Shown in pieces: positions 11,505 to 29,623 of a DNA stretch of 64,000 nt. The position numbers and the translations under genes are program-made. Source of the stretch: Nematostella vectensis (taxonomy: Eukaryota > Cnidaria > Anthozoa > Actiniaria > Edwardsiidae); assembly GCF_932526225.1 (NCBI RefSeq), contig NC_064045.1, positions 2,299,813-2,363,812 on the forward strand. Direction: 5' to 3'. The notes below the pieces were generated by a model that ran no database searches, was not told the DNA's origin, and saw only the letters and a list, made by a program, of their open reading frames with translations. Position 1 is the stretch's first letter, and every line of letters starts with the position of its first letter.

Positions 11505-11873
11505 ATGCCTCCTAAATCTGGTAAGAAACCCGAAGCATCTAAAGGCAAGAAAAACGTCGTAGCTGGTGACAAAAAGAAGCGCAAAGGTCGTCGCAAGGAG
11601 AGCTACGCCATCTACATTTACAAAGTTCTGAAGCAAGTTCATCCCGACACAGGAATCTCCAGCAAAGCAATGGGCATCATGAATTCGTTCGTGAACGATA
11701 TATTCGAACGCATCGCTGCAGAGTCGTCTCGACTAGCGCACTACAACAAGAAGTCCACAATCAGCTCGCGAGAGATTCAGACTGCAATTCGCCTACTACT
11801 ACCAGGGGAGCTTGCCAAACACGCCGTCAGCGAGGGGACCAAAGCCGTTACTAAGTACACCAGCAGCAAGTGA
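11505..11873 (+). CDS. H2B: Histone H2B, copy 4
   Basis: Protein identical to copy 1. Stem-loop 11898-11913. Confidence 0.99.
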   Translation: MPPKSGKKPEASKGKKNVVAGDKKKRKGRRKESYAIYIYKVLKQVHPDTGISSKAMGIMNSFVNDIFERIAAESSRLAHYNKKSTISSREIQTAIRLLLPGELAKHAVSEGTKAVTKYTSSK

Positions 11874-12592
11874 TTCATTGCTCTATAGCAATAAAACGGC
11901 TCTTTTAGGAGCCACCACATAGAGAAAAGTTCAAGTCACATGCAATCTGACTATAACAAAACGAATATCCCCTGCCTCTCCCATAACAAACAACACAAAA
12001 ACATATACACTACATATCTAGAGTCAACATGCACCTCTCCCTATAAAAAAAAAACAATAACAACCTCAACCGAAAGAGTACGCGCATACGCAAAACACCG
12101 AAAAGCAGATTTTTGATTCGTCGATAGAAAAAAAAATATAAAAGTCGCTTAAGGAATAGCATCGTTATTGTCAAGCATAAACAAGAAATGCAACCGCCAC
12201 TAGACTCTATATTGATGATGATGTCTAGCTTCGAAATAAACACGGTTATATCTTTACGCGAGTTAAGACTCTATATTAGATGATAATGTTTAGATTCGAT
12301 ATAAACACAGTTTTATCTTAACGCGAGTTTGTGCAGAATCATTTAACTACAAATTTGTTGCGAAAGGCCTCCTATTGTTAGCTTGTTTCTTTACCTATTT
12401 GTTGGTATGTAAGTATTGGTTAGTTGTGCGTGGTTGTATGTTTGGTGCGCGAGTGATTGTTTAGTTTAGCGTTTCTAGTGTTTCTCTTATAACGAGATAT
12501 TATCGATGCATTGGGACATGACTCTTGTCATATGTGGTGGTTCCTAAAAGAACCGTTTGTGTTTTGTTTTGAACTCTTGGAAGAGAAGTCGC

Positions 12593-12982
<390 letters not shown>

Positions 12983-13226
12983 CTACTTTGTTGCAATAGT
13001 TTATAATAGCAATCAGCCGACCTCTAAGGAAACGTACGGTGCCGAAATCTTAAGCTATGAGACAAAAGGCTAGACAACTCAACCAATCGTTAGTTTTTAG
13101 GTCATGAAATATGCATTCCGTGTTTCCGATCCGCCTCAGCCCCGCGCTCGGTATAAATAGCTCTAGAAAGCGACACGGTTTCCATCTAACGATTGCTCCA
13201 TTGTAACACCTTGTAACATATTGTAA

Positions 13227-13643
<417 letters not shown>

Positions 13644-14316
13644 ACACACCCAAGCTCATAAATTACAAACGGCTCTTTTAAGAGCCACCACATGATCAAA
13701 AGTCCAATATCAGTCTGCATCTCATTGTCTCAAACGACAATTCCCTTTCCCGTGTTTAGGTGGCATTTCTATGGCACATTCCTAGCATATATGGAACTCG
13801 GCCGTTCCTCTGACATTTTACATAATTTTACTCATGCATTTTATTGACGCCTCCTTAGAGTTGGCGCTTGTTTACAAAACAAGCCTAATTCGCGAGTGGT
13901 ATGACTTCTCATAATTTGTTTTAAACTCTTCGTATCATTCGTACGGGATTGACTCACATTTAGAGAATTTCAAAGTTTGTGCGCTTATTTTTATGGTCAC
14001 CATAAGAGAGTAAGATTTTGTTTAGGTGTGTGTGCGTGCGCGCGCTAGTAGAGAATAATCGCTCGGTGCGTAGCTCGCCGTTTTCTAAGTAACACCGCCA
14101 AAGTAACCGCCCGTGCCGCTTAAAGTTTTGTCACCGAATACGTGCTGTTTATGTGGTTTAAGGGCATCTTCTAGAATAAGGGTATCGAATAAAAATACAT
14201 GGGGTATTTTGCGATAAAAAAAAGTATTTTGAGTGATGATGTGGTCTTTGAACTTTTGTGCGATGTGGTGGTTCCTAAAAGAACCGTTTGTTTTTCAGCA
14301 GCCGAGTCCTGACTGC

Positions 14317-14694
14317 TCACTTGCTCTTTTTCTCGGTCTTCTTCGGGAGAAGAGATGCTTGGATGTTTGGTAGGACCCCGCCCTGCGCAATGGTAACACC
14401 ATGCAATAACCTATTCAGCTCCTCGTCGTTTCTTACGGCAAGCTGTAGGTGACGCGGGATTATCCTCGTTTTCTTGTTGTCACGAGCAGCGTTACCGGCA
14501 AGCTCCAATATCTCAGCACTCAGATACTCTAGGACTGCAGCAAGGTATACAGGTGCACCGGCGCCTACTCTCTCAGCGTAGTTGCCCTTACGGAGGTGAC
14601 GATGGATACGGCCGACGGGGAACTGAAGTCCGGCACGGGATGAGCGAGTCTTGGACTTGGTGCCCTTAGCTTTACCTTTGCCTCGGCCAGACAT
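14317..14694 (-). CDS. H2A: Histone H2A, copy 5
   Basis: Right-hand type gene (CTG); protein identical. Stem-loop 14270-14285. Confidence 0.99.
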   Translation of the reverse strand: MSGRGKGKAKGTKSKTRSSRAGLQFPVGRIHRHLRKGNYAERVGAGAPVYLAAVLEYLSAEILELAGNAARDNKKTRIIPRHLQLAVRNDEELNRLLHGVTIAQGGVLPNIQASLLPKKTEKKSK

Positions 14695-15055
14695 GACGAT
14701 TTATATATAACTAAACAGTGGTTGAGTTGATTTAACGTCTGAATGTTGTGATGAGATCACTTAGCTGTACTGACTTTGCCTTTCTATTTATTCTGCATGC
14801 CGGATCGAAACGTAAAATTGCGTAAACAATAGATCTTTTGTTGTGTGTACAGCGCGTTTGCCGGTGCGCGGGGCGGTGACAAGCCGCATCTGCATATTAG
14901 CGAAAAACAGCCAATGGGATGGCTTCCATTCCGATCCGGTCAGTAACAATAGAGTTGTAAATAAAAGCGTACTCGCATCTCGAGTATTTACAATTTCTTT
15001 CTGAGAATCAGAAAATTAAGTTTCATTTGAGCACTCGGGCCTGTTAACAAACATC

Positions 15056-15424
15056 ATGCCTCCTAAATCTGGTAAGAAACCCGAAGCATCTAAAGGCAAG
15101 AAAAACGTCGTAGCTGGTGACAAAAAGAAGCGCAAAGGTCGTCGCAAGGAGAGCTACGCCATCTACATTTACAAAGTTCTGAAGCAAGTTCATCCCGACA
15201 CAGGAATCTCCAGCAAAGCAATGGGCATCATGAATTCGTTCGTGAACGATATATTCGAACGCATCGCTGCAGAGTCGTCTCGACTAGCGCACTACAACAA
15301 GAAGTCCACAATCAGCTCGCGAGAGATTCAGACTGCAATTCGCCTACTACTACCAGGGGAGCTTGCCAAACACGCCGTCAGCGAGGGGACCAAAGCCGTT
15401 ACTAAGTACACCAGCAGCAAGTGA
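15056..15424 (+). CDS. H2B: Histone H2B, copy 5
   Basis: Protein identical to copy 1. Stem-loop 15449-15464. Confidence 0.99.
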   Translation: MPPKSGKKPEASKGKKNVVAGDKKKRKGRRKESYAIYIYKVLKQVHPDTGISSKAMGIMNSFVNDIFERIAAESSRLAHYNKKSTISSREIQTAIRLLLPGELAKHAVSEGTKAVTKYTSSK

Positions 15425-16143
15425 TTCATTGCTCTATAGCAATAAAACGGCTCTTTTAGGAGCCACCACATAGAGAAAAGTTCAAGTCACATGCAATCTG
15501 ACTATAACAAAACGAATATCCCCTGCCTCTCCCATAACAAACAACACAAAAACATATACACTACATATCTAGAGTCAACATGCACCTCTCCCTATAAAAA
15601 AAAAACAATAACAACCTCAACCGAAAGAGTACGCGCATACGCAAAACACCGAAAAGCAGATTTTTGATTCGTCGATAGAAAAAAAAATATAAAAGTCGCT
15701 TAAGGAATAGCATCGTTATTGTCAAGCATAAACAAGAAATGCAACCGCCACTAGACTCTATATTGATGATGATGTCTAGCTTCGAAATAAACACGGTTAT
15801 ATCTTTACGCGAGTTAAGACTCTATATTAGATGATAATGTTTAGATTCGATATAAACACAGTTTTATCTTAACGCGAGTTTGTGCAGAATCATTTAACTA
15901 CAAATTTGTTGCGAAAGGCCTCCTATTGTTAGCTTGTTTCTTTACCTATTTGTTGGTATGTAAGTATTGGTTAGTTGTGCGTGGTTGTATGTTTGGTGCG
16001 CGAGTGATTGTTTAGTTTAGCGTTTCTAGTGTTTCTCTTATAACGAGATATTATCGATGCATTGGGACATGACTCTTGTCATATGTGGTGGTTCCTAAAA
16101 GAACCGTTTGTGTTTTGTTTTGAACTCTTGGAAGAGAAGTCGC

Positions 16144-16572
<429 letters not shown>

Positions 16573-16775
16573 CTAAGGAAACGTACGGTGCCGAAATCTT
16601 AAGCTATGAGACAAAAGGCTAGACAACTCAACCAATCGTTAGTTTTTAGGTCATGAAATATGCATTCCGTGTTTTCGATCCGCCTCAGCCCCGCGCTCGG
16701 TATAAATAGCTCTAGAAAGCGACACGGTTTCCATCTAACGATTGCTCCATTGTAACACCTTGTAACATATTGTAA

Positions 16776-17192
<417 letters not shown>

Positions 17193-17865
17193 ACACACCC
17201 AAGCTCATAAATTACAAACGGCTCTTTTAAGAGCCACCACATGATCAAAAGTCCAATATCAGTCTGCATCTCATTGTCTCAAACGACAATTCCCTTTCCC
17301 GTGTTTAGGTGGCATTTCTATGGCACATTCCTAGCATATATGGAACTCGGCCGTTCCTCTGACATTTTACATAATTTTACTCATGCATTTTATTGACGCC
17401 TCCTTAGAGTTGGCGCTTGTTTACAAAACAAGCCTAATTCGCGAGTGGTATGACTTCTCATAATTTGTTTTAAACTCTTCGTATCATTCGTACGGGATTG
17501 ACTCACATTTAGAGAATTTCAAAGTTTGTGCGCTTATTTTTATGGTCACCATAAGAGAGTAAGATTTTGTTTAGGTGTGTGTGCGTGCGCGCGCTAGTAG
17601 AGAATAATCGCTCGGTGCGTAGCTCGCCGTTTTCTAAGTAACACCGCCAAAGTAACCGCCCGTGCCGCTTAAAGTTTTGTCACCGAATACGTGCTGTTTA
17701 TGTGGTTTAAGGGCATCTTCTAGAATAAGGGTATCGAATAAAAATACATGGGGTATTTTGCGATAAAAAAAAGTATTTTGAGTGATGATGTGGTCTTTGA
17801 ACTTTTGTGCGATGTGGTGGTTCCTAAAAGAACCGTTTGTTTTTCAGCAGCCGAGTCCTGACTGC

Positions 17866-18243
17866 TCACTTGCTCTTTTTCTCGGTCTTCTTCGGGAGAA
17901 GAGATGCTTGGATGTTTGGTAGGACCCCGCCCTGCGCAATGGTAACACCATGCAATAACCTATTCAGCTCCTCGTCGTTTCTTACGGCAAGCTGTAGGTG
18001 ACGCGGGATTATCCTCGTTTTCTTGTTGTCACGAGCAGCGTTACCGGCAAGCTCCAATATCTCAGCACTCAGATACTCTAGGACTGCAGCAAGGTATACA
18101 GGTGCACCGGCGCCTACTCTCTCAGCGTAGTTGCCCTTACGGAGGTGACGATGGATACGGCCGACGGGGAACTGAAGTCCGGCACGGGATGAGCGAGTCT
18201 TGGACTTGGTGCCCTTAGCTTTACCTTTGCCTCGGCCAGACAT
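17866..18243 (-). CDS. H2A: Histone H2A, copy 6
   Basis: Right-hand type gene; protein identical. Stem-loop 17819-17834. Confidence 0.99.
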   Translation of the reverse strand: MSGRGKGKAKGTKSKTRSSRAGLQFPVGRIHRHLRKGNYAERVGAGAPVYLAAVLEYLSAEILELAGNAARDNKKTRIIPRHLQLAVRNDEELNRLLHGVTIAQGGVLPNIQASLLPKKTEKKSK

Positions 18244-18604
18244 GACGATTTATATATAACTAAACAGTGGTTGAGTTGATTTAACGTCTGAATGTTGTGA
18301 TGAGATCACTTAGCTGTACTGACTTTGCCTTTCTATTTATTCTGCATGCCGGATCGAAACGTAAAATTGCGTAAACAATAGATCTTTTGTTGTGTGTACA
18401 GCGCGTTTGCCGGTGCGCGGGGCGGTGACAAGCCGCATCTGCATATTAGCGAAAAACAGCCAATGGGATGGCTTCCATTCCGATCCGGTCAGTAACAATA
18501 GAGTTGTAAATAAAAGCGTACTCGCATCTCGAGTATTTACAATTTCTTTCTGAGAATCAGAAAATTAAGTTTCATTTGAGCACTCGGGCCTGTTAACAAA
18601 CATC

Positions 18605-18973
18605 ATGCCTCCTAAATCTGGTAAGAAACCCGAAGCATCTAAAGGCAAGAAAAACGTCGTAGCTGGTGACAAAAAGAAGCGCAAAGGTCGTCGCAAGGAG
18701 AGCTACGCCATCTACATTTACAAAGTTCTGAAGCAAGTTCATCCCGACACAGGAATCTCCAGCAAAGCAATGGGCATCATGAATTCGTTCGTGAACGATA
18801 TATTCGAACGCATCGCTGCAGAGTCGTCTCGACTAGCGCACTACAACAAGAAGTCCACAATCAGCTCGCGAGAGATTCAGACTGCAATTCGCCTACTACT
18901 ACCAGGGGAGCTTGCCAAACACGCCGTCAGCGAGGGGACCAAAGCCGTTACTAAGTACACCAGCAGCAAGTGA
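18605..18973 (+). CDS. H2B: Histone H2B, copy 6
   Basis: Protein identical to copy 1. The 3' flank carries T at 19128, shared with copy 8 only. Stem-loop 18998-19013. Confidence 0.99.
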   Translation: MPPKSGKKPEASKGKKNVVAGDKKKRKGRRKESYAIYIYKVLKQVHPDTGISSKAMGIMNSFVNDIFERIAAESSRLAHYNKKSTISSREIQTAIRLLLPGELAKHAVSEGTKAVTKYTSSK

Positions 18974-19692
18974 TTCATTGCTCTATAGCAATAAAACGGC
19001 TCTTTTAGGAGCCACCACATAGAGAAAAGTTCAAGTCACATGCAATCTGACTATAACAAAACGAATATCCCCTGCCTCTCCCATAACAAACAACACAAAA
19101 ACATATACACTACATATCTAGAGTCAATATGCACCTCTCCCTATAAAAAAAAAACAATAACAACCTCAACCGAAAGAGTACGCGCATACGCAAAACACCG
19201 AAAAGCAGATTTTTGATTCGTCGATAGAAAAAAAAATATAAAAGTCGCTTAAGGAATAGCATCGTTATTGTCAAGCATAAACAAGAAATGCAACCGCCAC
19301 TAGACTCTATATTGATGATGATGTCTAGCTTCGAAATAAACACGGTTATATCTTTACGCGAGTTAAGACTCTATATTAGATGATAATGTTTAGATTCGAT
19401 ATAAACACAGTTTTATCTTAACGCGAGTTTGTGCAGAATCATTTAACTACAAATTTGTTGCGAAAGGCCTCCTATTGTTAGCTTGTTTCTTTACCTATTT
19501 GTTGGTATGTAAGTATTGGTTAGTTGTGCGTGGTTGTATGTTTGGTGCGCGAGTGATTGTTTAGTTTAGCGTTTCTAGTGTTTCTCTTATAACGAGATAT
19601 TATCGATGCATTGGGACATGACTCTTGTCATATGTGGTGGTTCCTAAAAGAACCGTTTGTGTTTTGTTTTGAACTCTTGGAAGAGAAGTCGC

Positions 19693-20082
<390 letters not shown>

Positions 20083-20326
20083 CTACTTTGTTGCAATAGT
20101 TTATAATAGCAATCAGCCGACCTCTAAGGAAACGTACGGTGCCGAAATCTTAAGCTATGAGACAAAAGGCTAGACAACTCAACCAATCGTTAGTTTTTAG
20201 GTCATGAAATATGCATTCCGTGTTTTCGATCCGCCTCAGCCCCGCGCTCGGTATAAATAGCTCTAGAAAGCGACACGGTTTCCATCTAACGATTGCTCCA
20301 TTGTAACACCTTGTAACATATTGTAA

Positions 20327-20743
<417 letters not shown>

Positions 20744-21416
20744 ACACACCCAAGCTCATAAATTACAAACGGCTCTTTTAAGAGCCACCACATGATCAAA
20801 AGTCCAATATCAGTCTGCATCTCATTGTCTCAAACGACAATTCCCTTTCCCGTGTTTAGGTGGCATTTCTATGGCACATTCCTAGCATATATGGAACTCG
20901 GCCGTTCCTCTGACATTTTACATAATTTTACTCATGCATTTTATTGACGCCTCCTTAGAGTTGGCGCTTGTTTACAAAACAAGCCTAATTCGCGAGTGGT
21001 ATGACTTCTCATAATTTGTTTTAAACTCTTCGTATCATTCGTACGGGATTGACTCACATTTAGAGAATTTCAAAGTTTGTGCGCTTATTTTTATGGTCAC
21101 CATAAGAGAGTAAGATTTTGTTTAGGTGTGTGTGCGTGCGCGCGCTAGTAGAGAATAATCGCTCGGTGCGTAGCTCGCCGTTTTCTAAGTAACACCGCCA
21201 AAGTAACCGCCCGTGCCGCTTAAAGTTTTGTCACCGAATACGTGCTGTTTATGTGGTTTAAGGGCATCTTCTAGAATAAGGGTATCGAATAAAAATACAT
21301 GGGGTATTTTGCGATAAAAAAAAGTATTTTGAGTGATGATGTGGTCTTTGAACTTTTGTGCGATGTGGTGGTTCCTAAAAGAACCGTTTGTTTTTCAGCA
21401 GCCGAGTCCTGACTGC

Positions 21417-21794
21417 TCACTTGCTCTTTTTCTCGGTCTTCTTCGGGAGAAGAGATGCTTGGATGTTTGGTAGGACCCCGCCCTGCGCAATGGTAACACC
21501 ATGCAATAACCTATTCAGCTCCTCGTCGTTTCTTACGGCAAGCTGTAGGTGACGCGGGATTATCCTCGTTTTCTTGTTGTCACGAGCAGCGTTACCGGCA
21601 AGCTCCAATATCTCAGCACTCAGATACTCTAGGACTGCAGCAAGGTATACAGGTGCACCGGCGCCTACTCTCTCAGCGTAGTTGCCCTTACGGAGGTGAC
21701 GATGGATACGGCCGACGGGGAACTGAAGTCCGGCACGGGATGAGCGAGTCTTGGACTTGGTGCCCTTAGCTTTACCTTTGCCTCGGCCAGACAT
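21417..21794 (-). CDS. H2A: Histone H2A, copy 7
   Basis: Right-hand type gene; protein identical. Stem-loop 21370-21385. Confidence 0.99.
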   Translation of the reverse strand: MSGRGKGKAKGTKSKTRSSRAGLQFPVGRIHRHLRKGNYAERVGAGAPVYLAAVLEYLSAEILELAGNAARDNKKTRIIPRHLQLAVRNDEELNRLLHGVTIAQGGVLPNIQASLLPKKTEKKSK

Positions 21795-22155
21795 GACGAT
21801 TTATATATAACTAAACAGTGGTTGAGTTGATTTAACGTCTGAATGTTGTGATGAGATCACTTAGCTGTACTGACTTTGCCTTTCTATTTATTCTGCATGC
21901 CGGATCGAAACGTAAAATTGCGTAAACAATAGATCTTTTGTTGTGTGTACAGCGCGTTTGCCGGTGCGCGGGGCGGTGACAAGCCGCATCTGCATATTAG
22001 CGAAAAACAGCCAATGGGATGGCTTCCATTCCGATCCGGTCAGTAACAATAGAGTTGTAAATAAAAGCGTACTCGCATCTCGAGTATTTACAATTTCTTT
22101 CTGAGAATCAGAAAATTAAGTTTCATTTGAGCACTCGGGCCTGTTAACAAACATC

Positions 22156-22524
22156 ATGCCTCCTAAATCTGGTAAGAAACCCGAAGCATCTAAAGGCAAG
22201 AAAAACGTCGTAGCTGGTGACAAAAAGAAGCGCAAAGGTCGTCGCAAGGAGAGCTACGCCATCTACATTTACAAAGTTCTGAAGCAAGTTCATCCCGACA
22301 CAGGAATCTCCAGCAAAGCAATGGGCATCATGAATTCGTTCGTGAACGATATATTCGAACGCATCGCTGCAGAGTCGTCTCGACTAGCGCACTACAACAA
22401 GAAGTCCACAATCAGCTCGCGAGAGATTCAGACTGCAATTCGCCTACTACTACCAGGGGAGCTTGCCAAACACGCCGTCAGCGAGGGGACCAAAGCCGTT
22501 ACTAAGTACACCAGCAGCAAGTGA
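22156..22524 (+). CDS. H2B: Histone H2B, copy 7
   Basis: Protein identical to copy 1. Stem-loop 22549-22564. Confidence 0.99.
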   Translation: MPPKSGKKPEASKGKKNVVAGDKKKRKGRRKESYAIYIYKVLKQVHPDTGISSKAMGIMNSFVNDIFERIAAESSRLAHYNKKSTISSREIQTAIRLLLPGELAKHAVSEGTKAVTKYTSSK

Positions 22525-23243
22525 TTCATTGCTCTATAGCAATAAAACGGCTCTTTTAGGAGCCACCACATAGAGAAAAGTTCAAGTCACATGCAATCTG
22601 ACTATAACAAAACGAATATCCCCTGCCTCTCCCATAACAAACAACACAAAAACATATACACTACATATCTAGAGTCAACATGCACCTCTCCCTATAAAAA
22701 AAAAACAATAACAACCTCAACCGAAAGAGTACGCGCATACGCAAAACACCGAAAAGCAGATTTTTGATTCGTCGATAGAAAAAAAAATATAAAAGTCGCT
22801 TAAGGAATAGCATCGTTATTGTCAAGCATAAACAAGAAATGCAACCGCCACTAGACTCTATATTGATGATGATGTCTAGCTTCGAAATAAACACGGTTAT
22901 ATCTTTACGCGAGTTAAGACTCTATATTAGATGATAATGTTTAGATTCGATATAAACACAGTTTTATCTTAACGCGAGTTTGTGCAGAATCATTTAACTA
23001 CAAATTTGTTGCGAAAGGCCTCCTATTGTTAGCTTGTTTCTTTACCTATTTGTTGGTATGTAAGTATTGGTTAGTTGTGCGTGGTTGTATGTTTGGTGCG
23101 CGAGTGATTGTTTAGTTTAGCGTTTCTAGTGTTTCTCTTATAACGAGATATTATCGATGCATTGGGACATGACTCTTGTCATATGTGGTGGTTCCTAAAA
23201 GAACCGTTTGTGTTTTGTTTTGAACTCTTGGAAGAGAAGTCGC

Positions 23244-23630
<387 letters not shown>

Positions 23631-23874
23631 CTACTTTGTTGCAATAGTTTATAATAGCAATCAGCCGACCTCTAAGGAAACGTACGGTGCCGAAATCTTA
23701 AGCTATGAGACAAAAGGCTAGACAACTCAACCAATCGTTAGTTTTTAGGTCATGAAATATGCATTCCGTGTTTTCGATCCGCCTCAGCCCCGCGCTCGGT
23801 ATAAATAGCTCTAGAAAGCGACACGGTTTCCATCTAACGATTGCTCCATTGTAACACCTTGTAACATATTGTAA

Positions 23875-24291
<417 letters not shown>

Positions 24292-24964
24292 ACACACCCA
24301 AGCTCATAAATTACAAACGGCTCTTTTAAGAGCCACCACATGATCAAAAGTCCAATATCAGTCTGCATCTCATTGTCTCAAACGACAATTCCCTTTCCCG
24401 TGTTTAGGTGGCATTTCTATGGCACATTCCTAGCATATATGGAACTCGGCCGTTCCTCTGACATTTTACATAATTTTACTCATGCATTTTATTGACGCCT
24501 CCTTAGAGTTGGCGCTTGTTTACAAAACAAGCCTAATTCGCGAGTGGTATGACTTCTCATAATTTGTTTTAAACTCTTCGTATCATTCGTACGGGATTGA
24601 CTCACATTTAGAGAATTTCAAAGTTTGTGCGCTTATTTTTATGGTCACCATAAGAGAGTAAGATTTTGTTTAGGTGTGTGTGCGTGCGCGCGCTAGTAGA
24701 GAATAATCGCTCGGTGCGTAGCTCGCCGTTTTCTAAGTAACACCGCCAAAGTAACCGCCCGTGCCGCTTAAAGTTTTGTCACCGAATACGTGCTGTTTAT
24801 GTGGTTTAAGGGCATCTTCTAGAATAAGGGTATCGAATAAAAATACATGGGGTATTTTGCGATAAAAAAAAGTATTTTGAGTGATGATGTGGTCTTTGAA
24901 CTTTTGTGCGATGTGGTGGTTCCTAAAAGAACCGTTTGTTTTTCAGCAGCCGAGTCCTGACTGC

Positions 24965-25342
24965 TCACTTGCTCTTTTTCTCGGTCTTCTTCGGGAGAAG
25001 AGATGCTTGGATGTTTGGTAGGACCCCGCCCTGCGCAATGGTAACACCATGCAATAACCTATTCAGCTCCTCGTCGTTTCTTACGGCAAGCTGTAGGTGA
25101 CGCGGGATTATCCTCGTTTTCTTGTTGTCACGAGCAGCGTTACCGGCAAGCTCCAATATCTCAGCACTCAGATACTCTAGGACTGCAGCAAGGTATACAG
25201 GTGCACCGGCGCCTACTCTCTCAGCGTAGTTGCCCTTACGGAGGTGACGATGGATACGGCCGACGGGGAACTGAAGTCCGGCACGGGATGAGCGAGTCTT
25301 GGACTTGGTGCCCTTAGCTTTACCTTTGCCTCGGCCAGACAT
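24965..25342 (-). CDS. H2A: Histone H2A, copy 8
   Basis: Right-hand type gene; protein identical. Stem-loop 24918-24933. Confidence 0.99.
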   Translation of the reverse strand: MSGRGKGKAKGTKSKTRSSRAGLQFPVGRIHRHLRKGNYAERVGAGAPVYLAAVLEYLSAEILELAGNAARDNKKTRIIPRHLQLAVRNDEELNRLLHGVTIAQGGVLPNIQASLLPKKTEKKSK

Positions 25343-25703
25343 GACGATTTATATATAACTAAACAGTGGTTGAGTTGATTTAACGTCTGAATGTTGTGAT
25401 GAGATCACTTAGCTGTACTGACTTTGCCTTTCTATTTATTCTGCATGCCGGATCGAAACGTAAAATTGCGTAAACAATAGATCTTTTGTTGTGTGTACAG
25501 CGCGTTTGCCGGTGCGCGGGGCGGTGACAAGCCGCATCTGCATATTAGCGAAAAACAGCCAATGGGATGGCTTCCATTCCGATCCGGTCAGTAACAATAG
25601 AGTTGTAAATAAAAGCGTACTCGCATCTCGAGTATTTACAATTTCTTTCTGAGAATCAGAAAATTAAGTTTCATTTGAGCACTCGGGCCTGTTAACAAAC
25701 ATC

Positions 25704-26072
25704 ATGCCTCCTAAATCTGGTAAGAAACCCGAAGCATCTAAAGGCAAGAAAAACGTCGTAGCTGGTGACAAAAAGAAGCGCAAAGGTCGTCGCAAGGAGA
25801 GCTACGCCATCTACATTTACAAAGTTCTGAAGCAAGTTCATCCCGACACAGGAATCTCCAGCAAAGCAATGGGCATCATGAATTCGTTCGTGAACGATAT
25901 ATTCGAACGCATCGCTGCAGAGTCGTCTCGACTAGCGCACTACAACAAGAAGTCCACAATCAGCTCGCGAGAGATTCAGACTGCAATTCGCCTACTACTA
26001 CCAGGGGAGCTTGCCAAACACGCCGTCAGCGAGGGGACCAAAGCCGTTACTAAGTACACCAGCAGCAAGTGA
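25704..26072 (+). CDS. H2B: Histone H2B, copy 8
   Basis: Protein identical to copy 1. The 3' flank carries T at 26227, as in copy 6. Stem-loop 26097-26112. Confidence 0.99.
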   Translation: MPPKSGKKPEASKGKKNVVAGDKKKRKGRRKESYAIYIYKVLKQVHPDTGISSKAMGIMNSFVNDIFERIAAESSRLAHYNKKSTISSREIQTAIRLLLPGELAKHAVSEGTKAVTKYTSSK

Positions 26073-26791
26073 TTCATTGCTCTATAGCAATAAAACGGCT
26101 CTTTTAGGAGCCACCACATAGAGAAAAGTTCAAGTCACATGCAATCTGACTATAACAAAACGAATATCCCCTGCCTCTCCCATAACAAACAACACAAAAA
26201 CATATACACTACATATCTAGAGTCAATATGCACCTCTCCCTATAAAAAAAAAACAATAACAACCTCAACCGAAAGAGTACGCGCATACGCAAAACACCGA
26301 AAAGCAGATTTTTGATTCGTCGATAGAAAAAAAAATATAAAAGTCGCTTAAGGAATAGCATCGTTATTGTCAAGCATAAACAAGAAATGCAACCGCCACT
26401 AGACTCTATATTGATGATGATGTCTAGCTTCGAAATAAACACGGTTATATCTTTACGCGAGTTAAGACTCTATATTAGATGATAATGTTTAGATTCGATA
26501 TAAACACAGTTTTATCTTAACGCGAGTTTGTGCAGAATCATTTAACTACAAATTTGTTGCGAAAGGCCTCCTATTGTTAGCTTGTTTCTTTACCTATTTG
26601 TTGGTATGTAAGTATTGGTTAGTTGTGCGTGGTTGTATGTTTGGTGCGCGAGTGATTGTTTAGTTTAGCGTTTCTAGTGTTTCTCTTATAACGAGATATT
26701 ATCGATGCATTGGGACATGACTCTTGTCATATGTGGTGGTTCCTAAAAGAACCGTTTGTGTTTTGTTTTGAACTCTTGGAAGAGAAGTCGC

Positions 26792-27181
<390 letters not shown>

Positions 27182-27425
27182 CTACTTTGTTGCAATAGTT
27201 TATAATAGCAATCAGCCGACCTCTAAGGAAACGTACGGTGCCGAAATCTTAAGCTATGAGACAAAAGGCTAGACAACTCAACCAATCGTTAGTTTTTAGG
27301 TCATGAAATATGCATTCCGTGTTTTCGATCCGCCTCAGCCCCGCGCTCGGTATAAATAGCTCTAGAAAGCGACACGGTTTCCATCTAACGATTGCTCCAT
27401 TGTAACACCTTGTAACATATTGTAA

Positions 27426-27842
<417 letters not shown>

Positions 27843-28515
27843 ACACACCCAAGCTCATAAATTACAAACGGCTCTTTTAAGAGCCACCACATGATCAAAA
27901 GTCCAATATCAGTCTGCATCTCATTGTCTCAAACGACAATTCCCTTTCCCGTGTTTAGGTGGCATTTCTATGGCACATTCCTAGCATATATGGAACTCGG
28001 CCGTTCCTCTGACATTTTACATAATTTTACTCATGCATTTTATTGACGCCTCCTTAGAGTTGGCGCTTGTTTACAAAACAAGCCTAATTCGCGAGTGGTA
28101 TGACTTCTCATAATTTGTTTTAAACTCTTCGTATCATTCGTACGGGATTGACTCACATTTAGAGAATTTCAAAGTTTGTGCGCTTATTTTTATGGTCACC
28201 ATAAGAGAGTAAGATTTTGTTTAGGTGTGTGTGCGTGCGCGCGCTAGTAGAGAATAATCGCTCGGTGCGTAGCTCGCCGTTTTCTAAGTAACACCGCCAA
28301 AGTAACCGCCCGTGCCGCTTAAAGTTTTGTCACCGAATACGTGCTGTTTATGTGGTTTAAGGGCATCTTCTAGAATAAGGGTATCGAATAAAAATACATG
28401 GGGTATTTTGCGATAAAAAAAAGTATTTTGAGTGATGATGTGGTCTTTGAACTTTTGTGCGATGTGGTGGTTCCTAAAAGAACCGTTTGTTTTTCAGCAG
28501 CCGAGTCCTGACTGC

Positions 28516-28893
28516 TCACTTGCTCTTTTTCTCGGTCTTCTTCGGGAGAAGAGATGCTTGGATGTTTGGTAGGACCCCGCCCTGCGCAATGGTAACACCA
28601 TGCAATAACCTATTCAGCTCCTCGTCGTTTCTTACGGCAAGCTGTAGGTGACGCGGGATTATCCTCGTTTTCTTGTTGTCACGAGCAGCGTTACCGGCAA
28701 GCTCCAATATCTCAGCACTCAGATACTCTAGGACTGCAGCAAGGTATACAGGTGCACCGGCGCCTACTCTCTCAGCGTAGTTGCCCTTACGGAGGTGACG
28801 ATGGATACGGCCGACGGGGAACTGAAGTCCGGCACGGGATGAGCGAGTCTTGGACTTGGTGCCCTTAGCTTTACCTTTGCCTCGGCCAGACAT
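28516..28893 (-). CDS. H2A: Histone H2A, copy 9
   Basis: Right-hand type gene; protein identical. Stem-loop 28469-28484. Confidence 0.99.
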   Translation of the reverse strand: MSGRGKGKAKGTKSKTRSSRAGLQFPVGRIHRHLRKGNYAERVGAGAPVYLAAVLEYLSAEILELAGNAARDNKKTRIIPRHLQLAVRNDEELNRLLHGVTIAQGGVLPNIQASLLPKKTEKKSK

Positions 28894-29254
28894 GACGATT
28901 TATATATAACTAAACAGTGGTTGAGTTGATTTAACGTCTGAATGTTGTGATGAGATCACTTAGCTGTACTGACTTTGCCTTTCTATTTATTCTGCATGCC
29001 GGATCGAAACGTAAAATTGCGTAAACAATAGATCTTTTGTTGTGTGTACAGCGCGTTTGCCGGTGCGCGGGGCGGTGACAAGCCGCATCTGCATATTAGC
29101 GAAAAACAGCCAATGGGATGGCTTCCATTCCGATCCGGTCAGTAACAATAGAGTTGTAAATAAAAGCGTACTCGCATCTCGAGTATTTACAATTTCTTTC
29201 TGAGAATCAGAAAATTAAGTTTCATTTGAGCACTCGGGCCTGTTAACAAACATC

Positions 29255-29623
29255 ATGCCTCCTAAATCTGGTAAGAAACCCGAAGCATCTAAAGGCAAGA
29301 AAAACGTCGTAGCTGGTGACAAAAAGAAGCGCAAAGGTCGTCGCAAGGAGAGCTACGCCATCTACATTTACAAAGTTCTGAAGCAAGTTCATCCCGACAC
29401 AGGAATCTCCAGCAAAGCAATGGGCATCATGAATTCGTTCGTGAACGATATATTCGAACGCATCGCTGCAGAGTCGTCTCGACTAGCGCACTACAACAAG
29501 AAGTCCACAATCAGCTCGCGAGAGATTCAGACTGCAATTCGCCTACTACTACCAGGGGAGCTTGCCAAACACGCCGTCAGCGAGGGGACCAAAGCCGTTA
29601 CTAAGTACACCAGCAGCAAGTGA
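29255..29623 (+). CDS. H2B: Histone H2B, copy 9
   Basis: Protein identical to copy 1. The 3' flank has an A11 tract. Stem-loop 29648-29663. Confidence 0.99.
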   Translation: MPPKSGKKPEASKGKKNVVAGDKKKRKGRRKESYAIYIYKVLKQVHPDTGISSKAMGIMNSFVNDIFERIAAESSRLAHYNKKSTISSREIQTAIRLLLPGELAKHAVSEGTKAVTKYTSSK